Assembly: GCF_001434335.1 (NCBI RefSeq)
Contig: NZ_AZFM01000020.1
Span: 1-34,660 of the forward strand
Direction: 5' to 3'
Source: Lactobacillus kalixensis DSM 16043
Lineage (GTDB): Bacteria; Bacillota; Bacilli; Lactobacillales; Lactobacillaceae
Length of the DNA: 34,660 nt
Of this stretch, positions 14,575 through 23,356 are shown piece after piece. The first letter of the stretch is position 1, and every line of letters begins with the position of its first letter. The position numbers and the translations under genes are program-made. The notes under the pieces are model-generated. The model was given only the letters and a program-made list of their open reading frames with translations, ran no database searches and was not told the origin of the DNA.

Positions 14575-15441
14575 ATGCTTGATTTAGAACTACTCGAAGA
14601 ATTAGTAACTTTCAAAAAATACGGCACATTAAGTGCAACAGCTGAACATTTAATGATTACCCAACCTAGCGTAACAAGAGGAATGAAACGCCTCGAGCAA
14701 GAATTAGGTGTCACACTATTTGATCGAACAGTAAATCGAATAACATTAAACGAAACTGGAAAACTTGCAGCAGAAGAAGCAGAGAAGTTACTTCAGGCTG
14801 AAAATGATTTCACTGAAAAAGTTTTGAATTTCTCCAGAACGCAGAATTATATTAATATTGGTACTACTCTTCCAGGCCCTCTGGTTATTACCGATCAATA
14901 TAAAGACCGTTTCAAAGAAAAAACAAATATTAACCATCAATTAATTTTAGAAAATAATGTGATCAGTTATTTAAGAAATTACAAGGAAAGATTGATTTTC
15001 ACCACTGAAGATATTGAAACAGATGATATTGAATCAATGTATCTTGGGCAAGAGAAGCTTTCAATCAGAATTGACAAATTTAATCCTCTCTCTCAAAAAA
15101 AGAGCGTTACTTTTAAAGATTTAGCTGGGCTTAGCTTTTTGGTAGTGCAATCTATCGGACCTTGGAAGAAAGTTATCGAAAATAATATTCCGAATGCTAA
15201 GTTCCTTTATCAAGATGATCTAGCTGCTCTTGATGAATTGACACACTACTCTAACTTTCCAGTTTTCCGTAGTAATTTAACAATTAAATCTACTTATAAA
15301 GAACGTGATGATGACGATCGTATTCTGGTTCCAATTGAAGATGAAAATAACTTCTTAGATATATATGGTTCTTATTTACAATCTCAAAGAAGAATTGTGC
15401 AACCATATTTGAAACAATATATAAAAATCATGGAAGAATAG
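14575..15441 (+). CDS. LysR-family transcriptional regulator
   Basis: A 288-residue regulator. The N-terminal winged HTH reads LEELVTFKKYGTLSATAEHLMITQPSVTRGMKRLEQELGV split over residues 5-45, with FDRTVNRITLNETG after it, and an LTTR substrate-binding domain follows. The ATG at 14575 is chosen because GGGGATGAG lies just upstream and LTTRs start this close to the HTH; an ATG at 14530 would overlap the promoter. It is divergent from the flavodoxin-esterase operon and so probably regulates it. The effector is unknown. Confidence 0.88.
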   Translation: MLDLELLEELVTFKKYGTLSATAEHLMITQPSVTRGMKRLEQELGVTLFDRTVNRITLNETGKLAAEEAEKLLQAENDFTEKVLNFSRTQNYINIGTTLPGPLVITDQYKDRFKEKTNINHQLILENNVISYLRNYKERLIFTTEDIETDDIESMYLGQEKLSIRIDKFNPLSQKKSVTFKDLAGLSFLVVQSIGPWKKVIENNIPNAKFLYQDDLAALDELTHYSNFPVFRSNLTIKSTYKERDDDDRILVPIEDENNFLDIYGSYLQSQRRIVQPYLKQYIKIMEE

Positions 15442-15442
15442 A

Positions 15443-15488
15443 AAAAACGATCTAGGTAGAAAAATTTTTCTGCTTTGGATCGTTTTTT
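15443..15488 (+). terminator. terminator of the LysR gene
   Basis: AAAACGATC (15444-15452 area) pairs with GATCGTTTT (15478-15487 area), with an inner AGAAAAATTTTTCT palindrome. The T-run follows, starting at the stop codon. Confidence 0.8.
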
Positions 15489-15499
15489 GATTTATTTTT

Positions 15500-15567
15500 A
15501 TCTATTTTATACCCCCTTCTCATGCCATGTTGGGGTATAATATAGATCTTTTTTAGAAAAAGAAAAT
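15500..15567 (+). repeat. long hairpin repeat, copy 1
   Basis: ATCTATTTTATACCCC (15500-15515) pairs with GGGGTATAATATAGAT (15532-15547), one mismatch. The loop contains CATGCCATG, and a T-run and AGAAAAAGAAAA tail follow. It is nearly identical to the copy at 16412-16478, in the same orientation. It looks like a second plus-strand terminator or a small dispersed element. Confidence 0.75.
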
Positions 15568-15569
15568 TC

Positions 15570-15701
15570 TCAAATCACTTGAAAAATATCTTCCATAAAT
15601 GTAAATTTCCATAGATAATTTTCGGCATCTATTTTTTCAAAAATCTCGTTATAACTATTTCTAAATTTAGAAATATTAATTAAAGCTTCTAAAATCCTCA
15701 T
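15570..15701 (-). CDS. 43-residue ORF after the AbiEi-like gene
   Basis: It begins MRILEALINISKFRNSYNEI and ends just where the hairpin repeat begins, starting 5 nt after the AbiEi-like stop. No match was recognised. Its position is where an AbiEii toxin would start, but it is far too short. It could be a relic of the next gene cut at the repeat, or chance. Confidence 0.3.
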   Translation of the reverse strand: MRILEALINISKFRNSYNEIFEKIDAENYLWKFTFMEDIFQVI

Positions 15702-15705
15702 TCAT

Positions 15706-16296
15706 TTACAGTAATACTTCAATATAGTTCTGAACTTTTTTAGTAGTTTTGAAAATTTTTGCAAAATACATAAGCTTAGCAATATTTTTATTGGGTTTTG
15801 TAATGTATTGTTTAAATGCATTACCTATTATTTCAGGATCAATATGGTTTTGCGGTCTCAATATTTCTGCCATAGTCCGATCAAGTGAATAGGTTCTAAC
15901 TTTATTTTTTTGTGGAGTTTTTATTGTTTCAATACCAAGGCTATAAGTTTTAGTTGTCTGTTGATGTGCGACAACCTGTTCTTTTAAACTAGAGTTTTTG
16001 TACCCTCTTGGAAAAGTCAGATCAATTTTATCTGGGACTCTATCACTAAGACCATATAAGTATAATGCTGAATTCAAAGATATTATTCCGCGTTTTAATC
16101 TTAACTGAATAGCATAAAACGAATCCTCTAAATGATTAGGACTACCATAGATAACTTTATCGATAAGTACTAAATTGTTATTTTTTAGATATTGTTTTAT
16201 TTGTTGTCCAGAAAAATTTTCTTTTGTTAATTGTCCTCTAGAAATAACATAATTATTTTTCTTTAGCAGATCTTGTAGTATTGATTTATTAGCCAT
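15706..16296 (-). CDS. AbiEi-like antitoxin/transcriptional regulator without toxin
   Basis: A 196-residue protein with the AbiEi layout. There is an N-terminal winged-helix segment (DLLKKNNYVISRGQLTKENF, QQIKQYLKNNNLVLI), then the family block GIISLNSALYLYGLSDRVPDKI, then a C-terminal domain (YSLDRTMAEILRP). In AbiE type IV systems it represses its own operon and counters the AbiEii nucleotidyltransferase. No AbiEii gene is present downstream, only a 43-codon ORF and a repeat. The ATG at 16296 has GGGAG 7 nt upstream; an upstream in-frame TTG at 16317 is less likely. The gene is bracketed by two copies of a long hairpin repeat, pointing to transfer or deletion. Confidence 0.75.
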   Translation of the reverse strand: MANKSILQDLLKKNNYVISRGQLTKENFSGQQIKQYLKNNNLVLIDKVIYGSPNHLEDSFYAIQLRLKRGIISLNSALYLYGLSDRVPDKIDLTFPRGYKNSSLKEQVVAHQQTTKTYSLGIETIKTPQKNKVRTYSLDRTMAEILRPQNHIDPEIIGNAFKQYITKPNKNIAKLMYFAKIFKTTKKVQNYIEVLL

Positions 16297-16411
16297 GTCA
16301 ATCGCTCCCTTATACAAACGCTAGTTTAGCAAATATACGTTCTAATACAAGCGAACAAAATATTAAGTTTTTTAGAATTGTTGCTTATCTTTATTAATAG
16401 TTGTCTTATAT

Positions 16412-16478
16412 ATCCATATTATACCCCCTCTCATGCCATGCCGGGGTATAATATGGATCTTTTTTAGAAAAAGAAAAT
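16412..16478 (+). repeat. long hairpin repeat, copy 2
   Basis: ATCCATATTATACCCC (16412-16427) pairs perfectly over 16 bp with GGGGTATAATATGGAT (16443-16458). The 15-nt loop contains CATGCCATG, and a T-run and AGAAAAAGAAAA follow. No plus-strand gene ends here, so it is not simply a terminator. Each arm carries TATAAT, so a promoter role on either strand cannot be excluded. Confidence 0.8.
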
Positions 16479-16503
16479 GCTTACCAACCAAATGTTGATA
16501 AGC
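16479..16503 (-). terminator. terminator of the PAS-protein gene
   Basis: GCTTA-CAAC and GTTG-TAAGC arms (16479-16503) are followed on the minus strand by TTTTCTTTTTC. It lies 13 nt past the stop. Confidence 0.7.
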
Positions 16504-16515
16504 AAATATTATCTA

Positions 16516-17262
16516 TTAATGCTGTGAAGCACCCGTAGTAGTGTCCGGCTTTGGTGCTTCTTCCTTCTTTTCTTCAGCTGCCTTAGTTGAAGCACTAGTT
16601 GCGGCATCCGGATCAGAGTTACGACGATAAGTTGCACCAGTAGTCGCATCTTCATCAACTACCAACTTTTGCCCAGTAGTTTCACAGAAATATTTAACAA
16701 GTGGGTACAAATCTTGAACCCATTCGTAAATACCAGCATAATTACCGTTATCGTCTTCTACTCTCTTGTAGTAGTGCAAAACAAGTTCCTTTAAGTTACC
16801 GGTCGGAACAGGCATGTAAACATCATCGTGACCTGCTTCCTTAGTGCGAAGTGCGTGAACAACCTTCTTTGCATTAGGAATAACGTCACGGACGTCTGGG
16901 TGAATCGCCTTCATTGTGTCACCAACTTGTTCTGGCTTTCTACCAGCTTTCATCTTGTAGTTAGGATCTTGAGGACGGTTGTACCACAAGAATTGGTTGT
17001 TATCATCAACGAAAGTCAGCTCACCGATAGTATTACGCAGCATCCAATTAATTTGGTTAACTGTTAAAAGCCCTGAATCAAGCTTGACATAGTCGTTGCC
17101 TTCAGCTGCATTAACCTTCTTAGCTGCTTTATCAAGCCACTCTGGATCGTTCTTGTCGATTCCTTCAATTGTGGTGCCAGCAACTGATTTGCCAGTAGCT
17201 TCGAAATCTTCCTTCATATATTCGTCTTTGTTCATATCCTTAAGCCATTTTGGTTCTGCCAT
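16516..17262 (-). CDS. PAS-domain protein (PAS_10-like)
   Basis: A 248-residue cytoplasmic protein. A PAS core (about 65-205) contains LLTVNQINWMLRNTIGELTFVDDNNQFLWYN, here split at residue 80, and a conserved HPDVRDVIPNAKKVVHALRTKEAGHDDVYMP region. It ends in an Ala/Glu/Thr-rich low-complexity tail (about 215-248). Such proteins probably sense redox or a small ligand; the output is unknown. The start ATG at 17262 follows AGAGGAAAA. A perfect cre site lies upstream (17311-17324), so CcpA control is likely. It is divergent from a YheO-like regulator that may also act here. Confidence 0.8.
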   Translation of the reverse strand: MAEPKWLKDMNKDEYMKEDFEATGKSVAGTTIEGIDKNDPEWLDKAAKKVNAAEGNDYVKLDSGLLTVNQINWMLRNTIGELTFVDDNNQFLWYNRPQDPNYKMKAGRKPEQVGDTMKAIHPDVRDVIPNAKKVVHALRTKEAGHDDVYMPVPTGNLKELVLHYYKRVEDDNGNYAGIYEWVQDLYPLVKYFCETTGQKLVVDEDATTGATYRRNSDPDAATSASTKAAEEKKEEAPKPDTTTGASQH

Positions 17263-17310
17263 AATTTTTCCTCTTTTCTAAAAAGCACGGTTCTATTCAG
17301 ATTATATTTT

Positions 17311-17324
17311 TGTGATCGCTTACA
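17311..17324 (-). promoter_or_regulatory. cre site (CcpA operator)
   Basis: Minus strand TGTAAGCGATCACA fits the consensus TGWAANCGNTNWCA at every position. It lies 49-62 nt upstream of the PAS-protein start, where CcpA would repress or activate depending on the promoter position, which was not resolved. Confidence 0.75.
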
Positions 17325-17438
17325 CTTTTAACTAATTTCATTATATAACAATAAAATATTATAATCAATATAAATAATTATAGCGTAACACATCTTTTTC
17401 AGTTCTTGATTTGCAATAATAAATTCATGAGGTACATT

Positions 17439-18035
17439 ATGGAAAAATTTGAAATAGAAAATTGGCAGCAGTTCGCTTTCCTTTTGACAAGGATCCTAGG
17501 TTCAAGCTATGAAATTGCCTTTTATGCAGATGACAAGAACATTTTCCAAACAAAAGATTTTGAAAATGTAATATCAAAAAATGACTTAAAAAAGCTAAAA
17601 AACAAAGCTGAAAACTATCAAATTATTACTAATAAAGCTAAAAAAATTATTACTTTCATTTTCTTCATCAAAGATGCTGAACAAAAAATTGTTGGTACAT
17701 TTTTAATCAATCACAATGCAAGTAGCAACACGTCAGCAATTGATAAACTAATCAAGTCTCTGAACTTACAAGATTTCTTCCAAGAATCTACCAAGCGCAG
17801 TCAACGACTTGCTTTTTCTGACTCAATTGAAGATGTCATTTATAATGTCGTTGATCCTAAATTCTTAGATTCAAAAATGATCTTGACTCCTGATCAAAAG
17901 AAAGCAGTAATTAATAAGCTTTATGAACAGGATATTTTTTCGCGAAGAGGAGCAGTTTCGACCGTTGCCAAAGTTTTGCGTATGTCTGAGCCAACCGTAT
18001 ATAGCTATTTGCATAAAATCAAAAAAGGTAATTAA
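17439..18035 (+). CDS. YheO-like PAS plus HTH transcriptional regulator
   Basis: A 198-residue protein. The N-terminal YheO-like PAS domain (about 1-115) covers FLLTRILGSSYEIAFYADD and KKIITFIFFIKDAEQKIVGTFLIN. The C-terminal HTH reads LTPDQKKAVINKLYEQDIFSRRGAVSTVAKVLRMSEPTVYSYL, about 155-195. The ATG at 17439 has GAGGT 6 nt upstream; the upstream in-frame ATG at 17406 lacks one. It probably senses a small molecule; the divergent PAS-protein gene is the obvious candidate target. Confidence 0.83.
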   Translation: MEKFEIENWQQFAFLLTRILGSSYEIAFYADDKNIFQTKDFENVISKNDLKKLKNKAENYQIITNKAKKIITFIFFIKDAEQKIVGTFLINHNASSNTSAIDKLIKSLNLQDFFQESTKRSQRLAFSDSIEDVIYNVVDPKFLDSKMILTPDQKKAVINKLYEQDIFSRRGAVSTVAKVLRMSEPTVYSYLHKIKKGN

Positions 18036-18083
18036 AATGGCCTAACTACTGATGATGATTCACCAGAGTTAGACCATTTTTTG
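18034..18083. terminator. bidirectional terminator between the regulator and wzx
   Basis: AAATGGCCTAACT (18035-18047) pairs with AGTTAGaCCATTT (18067-18079), and TTTT follows on the plus strand. It ends the YheO-like gene and may end the minus-strand exopolysaccharide operon. Confidence 0.75.
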
Positions 18084-18104
18084 ATATTCTTACACTCTTA
18101 TAAG

Positions 18105-19538
18105 CTAATTTTTCTTGCTAAATTTTCTACTGATAATATCTTTAACTTGTATTACTATTGGAGCCTTAAACATAATTATAAGCAGACAATAAATTATTAT
18201 ACCAACTAATACTTCTATTCCCATCATCATCCAGGTACCAGCAAAATTTCGGCTCATCCAAAATACGATGATAAACATAACTACGCTAGAAATAAAGTAC
18301 TTCCAAATACCACGAAACAAAATTCTGTAGCTAAGTGAGTTTCTAACACACCATAATTGATACAGTGTTACAGTAGTCTCGGCAATTACTGTAGACCACA
18401 TTGCTCCATTTAATCCCCAAAAATGAATAAATGGAATATTGATAATTAAATTTACCACAGCTCCAACTATTACGGAAATTCTATACTCTCTAACTCTATT
18501 AAGAGGAATTAAATATTGTACTCCGATTGCATTATTCCACGCAATCATCACAATAATAATTGATTCAATCATCATTGCCGGACCGACCGGATCATAACCA
18601 GGTCCATAATATTTAGGGACTAACGTGAGCGAAATTGCAGCTAGGCCAAACATCATTGAAAATGATATCCCAGAAACATAATTAAACGATTTATAAAGTA
18701 AGTTATTTACCTGTTTCAAATCACCCTTAGAAACTATATTAGAAACATGTGGGAGCATCACTGTCCCAGTGGCTGTGACTAAAGCTACAACTATTCTAAT
18801 TAAACTATCTGAATATTGAAAGTATCCAGATTCTACTTCACTTACCATCCCACCCAACATTGTCTTACTTAATTGCCCATAAATTTGTGAGGCGATTTGT
18901 GGAATAAACAAACCGATCATCGGTAACACATGAATCCAAGGGGTTAGAGTTCGCATATTGATCTTTGTCAGTTCTTTTCTTAAATTTGGCCAAAGTGTCA
19001 AATTTCCAAGCAAAGTCGATATGGCTAAAATACTTATATACAATGTTACATCAGTTGGTTTTTTTACCAAAACAAATATAGCTATCATTGATAAAACTTT
19101 GACGATTGAATTTTTCAAAACTAATGCTTTAAAATTTTCAATACCTTGATAATACCAAGTTATATCAAAAGCAATCGCAATCAAATTTATTGATTGAGCC
19201 CACATATAAACTTTATTTCGAGTATAAAACATCATGAAAATTACAAACACTAAATATGTCAGTAACGTCATAACAATTCTAATAACTTGAAGTTCCCAAA
19301 AAGTCTGCGTTTTTTCACTTCGATTATGTCGCACATATGTTACCTGTCTGTTGCCATAATATGCAATCCCTAACCCACAGAATAAAAGAAAATATTGGAT
19401 TATAGAATTAGTGAAAGCATTAGCACCCACTCCCTCTGGTTTAAGCACGCGTGCAATATAGGCAGAAGTAATTACTGGAACAATAATTGCAAGTATTTGA
19501 TAGCCGATATTATATAAATAATTCTTAACTACTGTCAT
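18105..19538 (-). CDS. Wzx-type polysaccharide flippase
   Basis: A 477-residue membrane protein with about 12-14 helices, of the MOP/PST superfamily. It moves undecaprenyl-linked repeat units across the membrane. The N-terminus NYLYNIGYQILAIIVPVIT followed by SAYIARVLKPEGVG is the family signature. It is the last gene of the exopolysaccharide operon, 15 nt after the GT2 gene. The frame is intact, although two upstream genes are broken. Confidence 0.88.
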   Translation of the reverse strand: MTVVKNYLYNIGYQILAIIVPVITSAYIARVLKPEGVGANAFTNSIIQYFLLFCGLGIAYYGNRQVTYVRHNRSEKTQTFWELQVIRIVMTLLTYLVFVIFMMFYTRNKVYMWAQSINLIAIAFDITWYYQGIENFKALVLKNSIVKVLSMIAIFVLVKKPTDVTLYISILAISTLLGNLTLWPNLRKELTKINMRTLTPWIHVLPMIGLFIPQIASQIYGQLSKTMLGGMVSEVESGYFQYSDSLIRIVVALVTATGTVMLPHVSNIVSKGDLKQVNNLLYKSFNYVSGISFSMMFGLAAISLTLVPKYYGPGYDPVGPAMMIESIIIVMIAWNNAIGVQYLIPLNRVREYRISVIVGAVVNLIINIPFIHFWGLNGAMWSTVIAETTVTLYQLWCVRNSLSYRILFRGIWKYFISSVVMFIIVFWMSRNFAGTWMMMGIEVLVGIIIYCLLIIMFKAPIVIQVKDIISRKFSKKN

Positions 19539-19553
19539 AAATTCTTTACCACA

Positions 19554-20513
19554 TCATTTAAATTTACAATATAGTAACATCAAATTCTCATACAGTGTTG
19601 GACTGATTTGATATACCAAAAACGTCAAATATCTTACTGAGCCCTTTTTCCATCCCTTTTTTAAGAATAAAAGTCTATTTGATTTCTTGAACTCTTTTGA
19701 AATTGTTTCTTTAAATTGATCAAAATCTTCCAGTTCTTTGTTCTTATACAAATTGTTCAACACCCATATCAAACTGTTCACTTGATGCAGTTCAATAATT
19801 TCATGATCCGATTTAGATAATGGCAAATTCAATAATTTATGAAAGGTAGCGATGATTGTCATTTTATTGGAAAAATTTGAATTATGCATTGTGCTCTCAG
19901 CATTTTTTGGATAGTAATAGAGTTGCTGATTAGAAACATAAATTTTATCAATATGCTGACAATAATTCATATTGAAATACATATCTTCCATTATTTTTAG
20001 CTCTGGATCAAAAGAAAGATTATGATCTTGTATTATCTGCATAGAATAAATTTTATTAGCCACGGAACCCCATAAGTGTTGCGTCAGCCAAAATTCATAG
20101 ACAAATTTATCCTTTGGAATTATTCCCTCAAAGGATGTCTTCTTAATGTTAAATCCATCTCCAGTAATTCCAACCACAGACAGCCCAACTCCGTCTTTGT
20201 TGTCATTTAAAACTTGCAAAAAATCTGGAAATACAAAATCATCAGCATCAATGAAAGTAACATATTCTCCATTAGCCAGCTCTAAGCCAGTATTTCTCGC
20301 AACAGACACACCTTGATTATCTTGTGAATAGACAACAATATTTAAATTGGGATAATTGTTAATAATTTCTTTTAAAATTGATAATGTTGCATCAGTCGAT
20401 CCGTCATTAATAAAAACAATTTCAAAATTACGATATGTTTGGTTTTTTATACTGTCAAAGCATCTCTCAATATACTTTTCAACATTAAAGCAAGGAACAA
20501 TGATACTAATCAT
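19554..20513 (-). CDS. glycosyltransferase family 2
   Basis: A 319-residue GT-A fold enzyme. The start MISIIVPCFNVEKYIERCFD, then NDGSTD (nucleotide binding) and FIDADDFV (DxD metal site, about residues 92-94) define GT2. It adds one sugar of the repeat unit at the cytoplasmic membrane face; donor and acceptor are unknown. It overlaps the end of the wzy-like gene by 8 nt, so it is in the same operon. Confidence 0.88.
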   Translation of the reverse strand: MISIIVPCFNVEKYIERCFDSIKNQTYRNFEIVFINDGSTDATLSILKEIINNYPNLNIVVYSQDNQGVSVARNTGLELANGEYVTFIDADDFVFPDFLQVLNDNKDGVGLSVVGITGDGFNIKKTSFEGIIPKDKFVYEFWLTQHLWGSVANKIYSMQIIQDHNLSFDPELKIMEDMYFNMNYCQHIDKIYVSNQQLYYYPKNAESTMHNSNFSNKMTIIATFHKLLNLPLSKSDHEIIELHQVNSLIWVLNNLYKNKELEDFDQFKETISKEFKKSNRLLFLKKGWKKGSVRYLTFLVYQISPTLYENLMLLYCKFK

Positions 20514-21721
20514 TTGTAGACCTCTTTCTTATATTTTGTTCATAATAAGGTGTGATGGTAAGTGCCAAAAAGATGAATTGAACTGGTCTAATTCCTGCTT
20601 CCATCAAGCCACCTAAAAGAAAACAAAAATTTACAATTAATAAGACATTTGATGTTTGCAACTGATTCTTTTTTAAAAGGAAAAAGGTATAAGCTTGTAG
20701 TGCTAGATAAAAAAGTAGTGTTAAAAATCCACCTCTAAGTACTAAATCTAATATCTGATTATGAGCTGAAAACAAACTACCCCAAACTTCAATAATATCG
20801 GAATTGTTTCCCCACCCTAGAAATGGCTTTTGCAGGATTAATTCAACTGCTTTTTTCCAAAGTAAACTTCTTCCAGTAAAACCTCCGTCGCGTCCCATCG
20901 CTTCTGTTAAACTTGTGATCAACGCACTTTGGTCATTAGACATAATAATCATAAAGAAGAGAATTATATATAACGTAAAGAATATCCAGGGGTTATATTC
21001 AATTTTTAGCAAATATCCTACATTTACTAGAATAATAAAAATACAAATAATTAAGCTTCCGGTTGCCGACCCAATTATGAATATACTTATCAAACTAATT
21101 AAATTAAAGATGTTAATTCTTGGGGTAATGAAAAAATAGTCGTAATAATATACAAACTTTAGTCTTTTCATCGAGTAGTCTCTACTGTATAAAAAATAAT
21201 TTATACCTAATAACGTCAGTAAATTATAGGCAACGCCATTGTCATATCCCAAAAAATATAGTGGATTCCTCGTATTAGTATAAAGATTGGCAAAAGGTAG
21301 GCCGCCTGGATAGATTATTAAAAATATAAAATTAAAAATTAATAATTGTCAGTGTAGCCAAAATTTTAAAAATGATTTCAAGAACTGTATCAATCTCTCC
21401 CCTTTCAAGGCCTAACTCTATCAACATTGGCAAAGCCAACATAGGTAAAAGGTTGGTATACGCTTCTGTGTCTGTCAAATTATTGAGAACAGATGATGCT
21501 AATAAACACCCATTCATTAGTATTATTAGTAATAAAACCTTAGATATTCTTTTTTTTCTAAAAAAAAGATAGAAGATACACAACGTATTGAGTAATTTAA
21601 AAATAGAAGACAAATCATAAATGATTGTTAGGCCACTGATATATTTCAGAGAATATGGCATAAAAAAGGGAATCAATAAAAAATACAGAGACTTTTTACT
21701 CCGCATGAGCTTTTTAGTCAA
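20506..21721 (-). pseudogene. Wzy-like polysaccharide polymerase, broken by one frameshift
   Basis: Two open stretches (21332-21721 and 20506 to about 21340) join into one membrane protein of about 405 residues if one base is removed from the T5 run on the minus strand (plus A, 21334-21338). The joined sequence reads TIINFNFIFLIIYPGGLPF. The C-terminal part has the O-antigen ligase/polymerase pattern (GRSLLWKKAVELILQKPFLG and NNSDIIEV, then HNQILDLVLRGG). It would polymerise repeat units. As written it is inactive. Homopolymer sequencing error, phase variation or true decay are all possible. Confidence 0.78.
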
Positions 21722-21746
21722 TATACTGATCCCCCTTTATACTGTT

Positions 21747-22863
21747 TTAGTTATGTAAATATTTTAGGTATTTTTGATGAAGTTCTGACGCAATTTCTTT
21801 ATTATCCAATATTTGTAGCGAATACTTTTCTTTTTCACTCAAATAATGCTTATTATCGGTGTGTGCCAAAATTTTATCAGACCAATCTCCACTACCATTT
21901 TTTAAAGATAAGCGATGAATTTTTGATGTAAGTTGTGCCGCGTCAGGTATCGTATCAGATATATAAGACATCAGACCATTAGCTTGCGCTTCAGCTAAAA
22001 CAAACGAAAATCCTTCAAACCGACTAGGTAAAAAAAACATCCATTGCTGAAAGCCACTTATAAACATCATCAATATTCCCAATAAAAAATACTTTTTCAT
22101 TTAAATGAAGTTGTTCAACCTGTGCTCTTATTTTATTTTCGAGTTTCCCAGTTCCAATTAATATCAAGGCTGAGTTGGGACGTTTCTGCTCTATTTTTTT
22201 AAAAACATCTACCAAAAATTCATGGTTTTTTTGATAATTAAAATGTCCAACATGACCGATTACAAAAGTATCCTTTTCTATTCCTAATTTACTTCTAATT
22301 GCAGATCGATTAAGATTAGAAAATTCAAACTTTTTTAAATCAATCCCATTATGGATAACTTCAAAATTCTTAGATCCAAAAAGCCATTTTCCTGCTTCTT
22401 GACTACATGCCAGCGCATGAGTTTTGTTTTTCAAAAACACTGGTTTCAACATATTATTTAAGAATTTATGACTGCAAGTAGTATTATGACTGTGTGCAAT
22501 ACGAACCTGCACTCCAGCAGCCTTAGCAGCCAAGATTTCTACTGCCATCAGCGAACTACTACCGTGCACATGAACGATATCAAAGTTATTCTTCTTTATA
22601 TAGTTAAGTATTTTGAAAAAATAGCCAACTGGATTTTTAGATCTACCTTCAATAACTATTAATGATTTATTAGACTGTTTGAGAAGCTTTTTGAAAAATG
22701 GAGAAACTTTATATGGAGAGAGTATATAGCAGGAAACTTCATTATCAATTTGCATCTCTGTCATTGTATCTATAATAAATTTAGTTATTCCGCCTGCATT
22801 TACTCCACTAGTTGGAATGTGCAGGATTTTTATTTTTTGCTTAAACTTATTTCCCTTCTCCAT
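21747..22863 (-). pseudogene. glycosyltransferase family 4 gene, broken in an 8-base homopolymer
   Basis: Two overlapping open stretches (22024-22863 and 21747-22100) make one GT4 enzyme of about 370 residues if the minus-strand T8 run (plus A, 22030-22037) had seven bases. MDVFF-stop then becomes MDVFLPSRFEGF. Motifs are IPTSGVNAGGITKFI (acceptor loop), HSHNTTC, GHVGHFNYQKNH (nucleotide-binding region) and EGFSFVLAE (EX7E). With a stop inserted before EX7E, the encoded protein lacks the catalytic C-terminus. The T8 run is a likely slippage site. Confidence 0.82.
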
Positions 22864-23344
22864 TTGAAAGCTTTATAATATCCTCTCTAAGTTCATTTAC
22901 AAAAATATCATTGTTTGATTTAAAAGATTTATATTCCTTTTGCTCAACATTTCTTATTGCTTTAATTAGTTCTGAAATGTGATCAACTTCTTCAATATAA
23001 CCAAGATCAAAAAATATAGAAACAATCTCTTTTTGATGATCATCAACGTGTTCGTTAAATTCGTTTTTTCTAGGAATTGCGATAACTTTTTTCTCTTTCT
23101 TAAGAGCTGAAACAATAACTCCTGTGCCACCATGACAGATTACAATATCTGCTTGATCAATATACTGATCAAATTTATCTTTCTCAATAAAGTCAAAAGT
23201 TGGAAAGCTACCAACTTGATAAGTACTGTAGCCTACTTGAGCTATAATTTCATCAGTGATTTTTCCGTCTTTTTTTAAATTATCTAACTCTTCTAATAAT
23301 CTATTAAATTGAAATTTTTGCGTCCCTAAAACCACGAATATCAT
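22847..23344 (-). CDS. PssE/Alg13-like glycosyltransferase subunit
   Basis: A 165-residue protein of the GT28 C-terminal type. It begins MIFVVLGTQKFQFNRLL and has ICHGGTGVIVSALKKEKKVIAIPR, the donor-binding loop. In exopolysaccharide loci it forms a two-part transferase with PssD (as Alg13 with Alg14), usually adding the second sugar. It lies directly downstream of that gene and overlaps the GT4 gene by 17 nt. Confidence 0.87.
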   Translation of the reverse strand: MIFVVLGTQKFQFNRLLEELDNLKKDGKITDEIIAQVGYSTYQVGSFPTFDFIEKDKFDQYIDQADIVICHGGTGVIVSALKKEKKVIAIPRKNEFNEHVDDHQKEIVSIFFDLGYIEEVDHISELIKAIRNVEQKEYKSFKSNNDIFVNELREDIIKLSNGEGK

Positions 23345-23356
23345 AATGACCTCTCC

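Noticed and set aside
20506-22863. Programmed frameshifting in wzy and the GT4 gene
   Set aside because: No stimulatory hairpin or upstream Shine-Dalgarno-like element was seen at the runs. Simple indel, phase variation or sequencing error is more likely.
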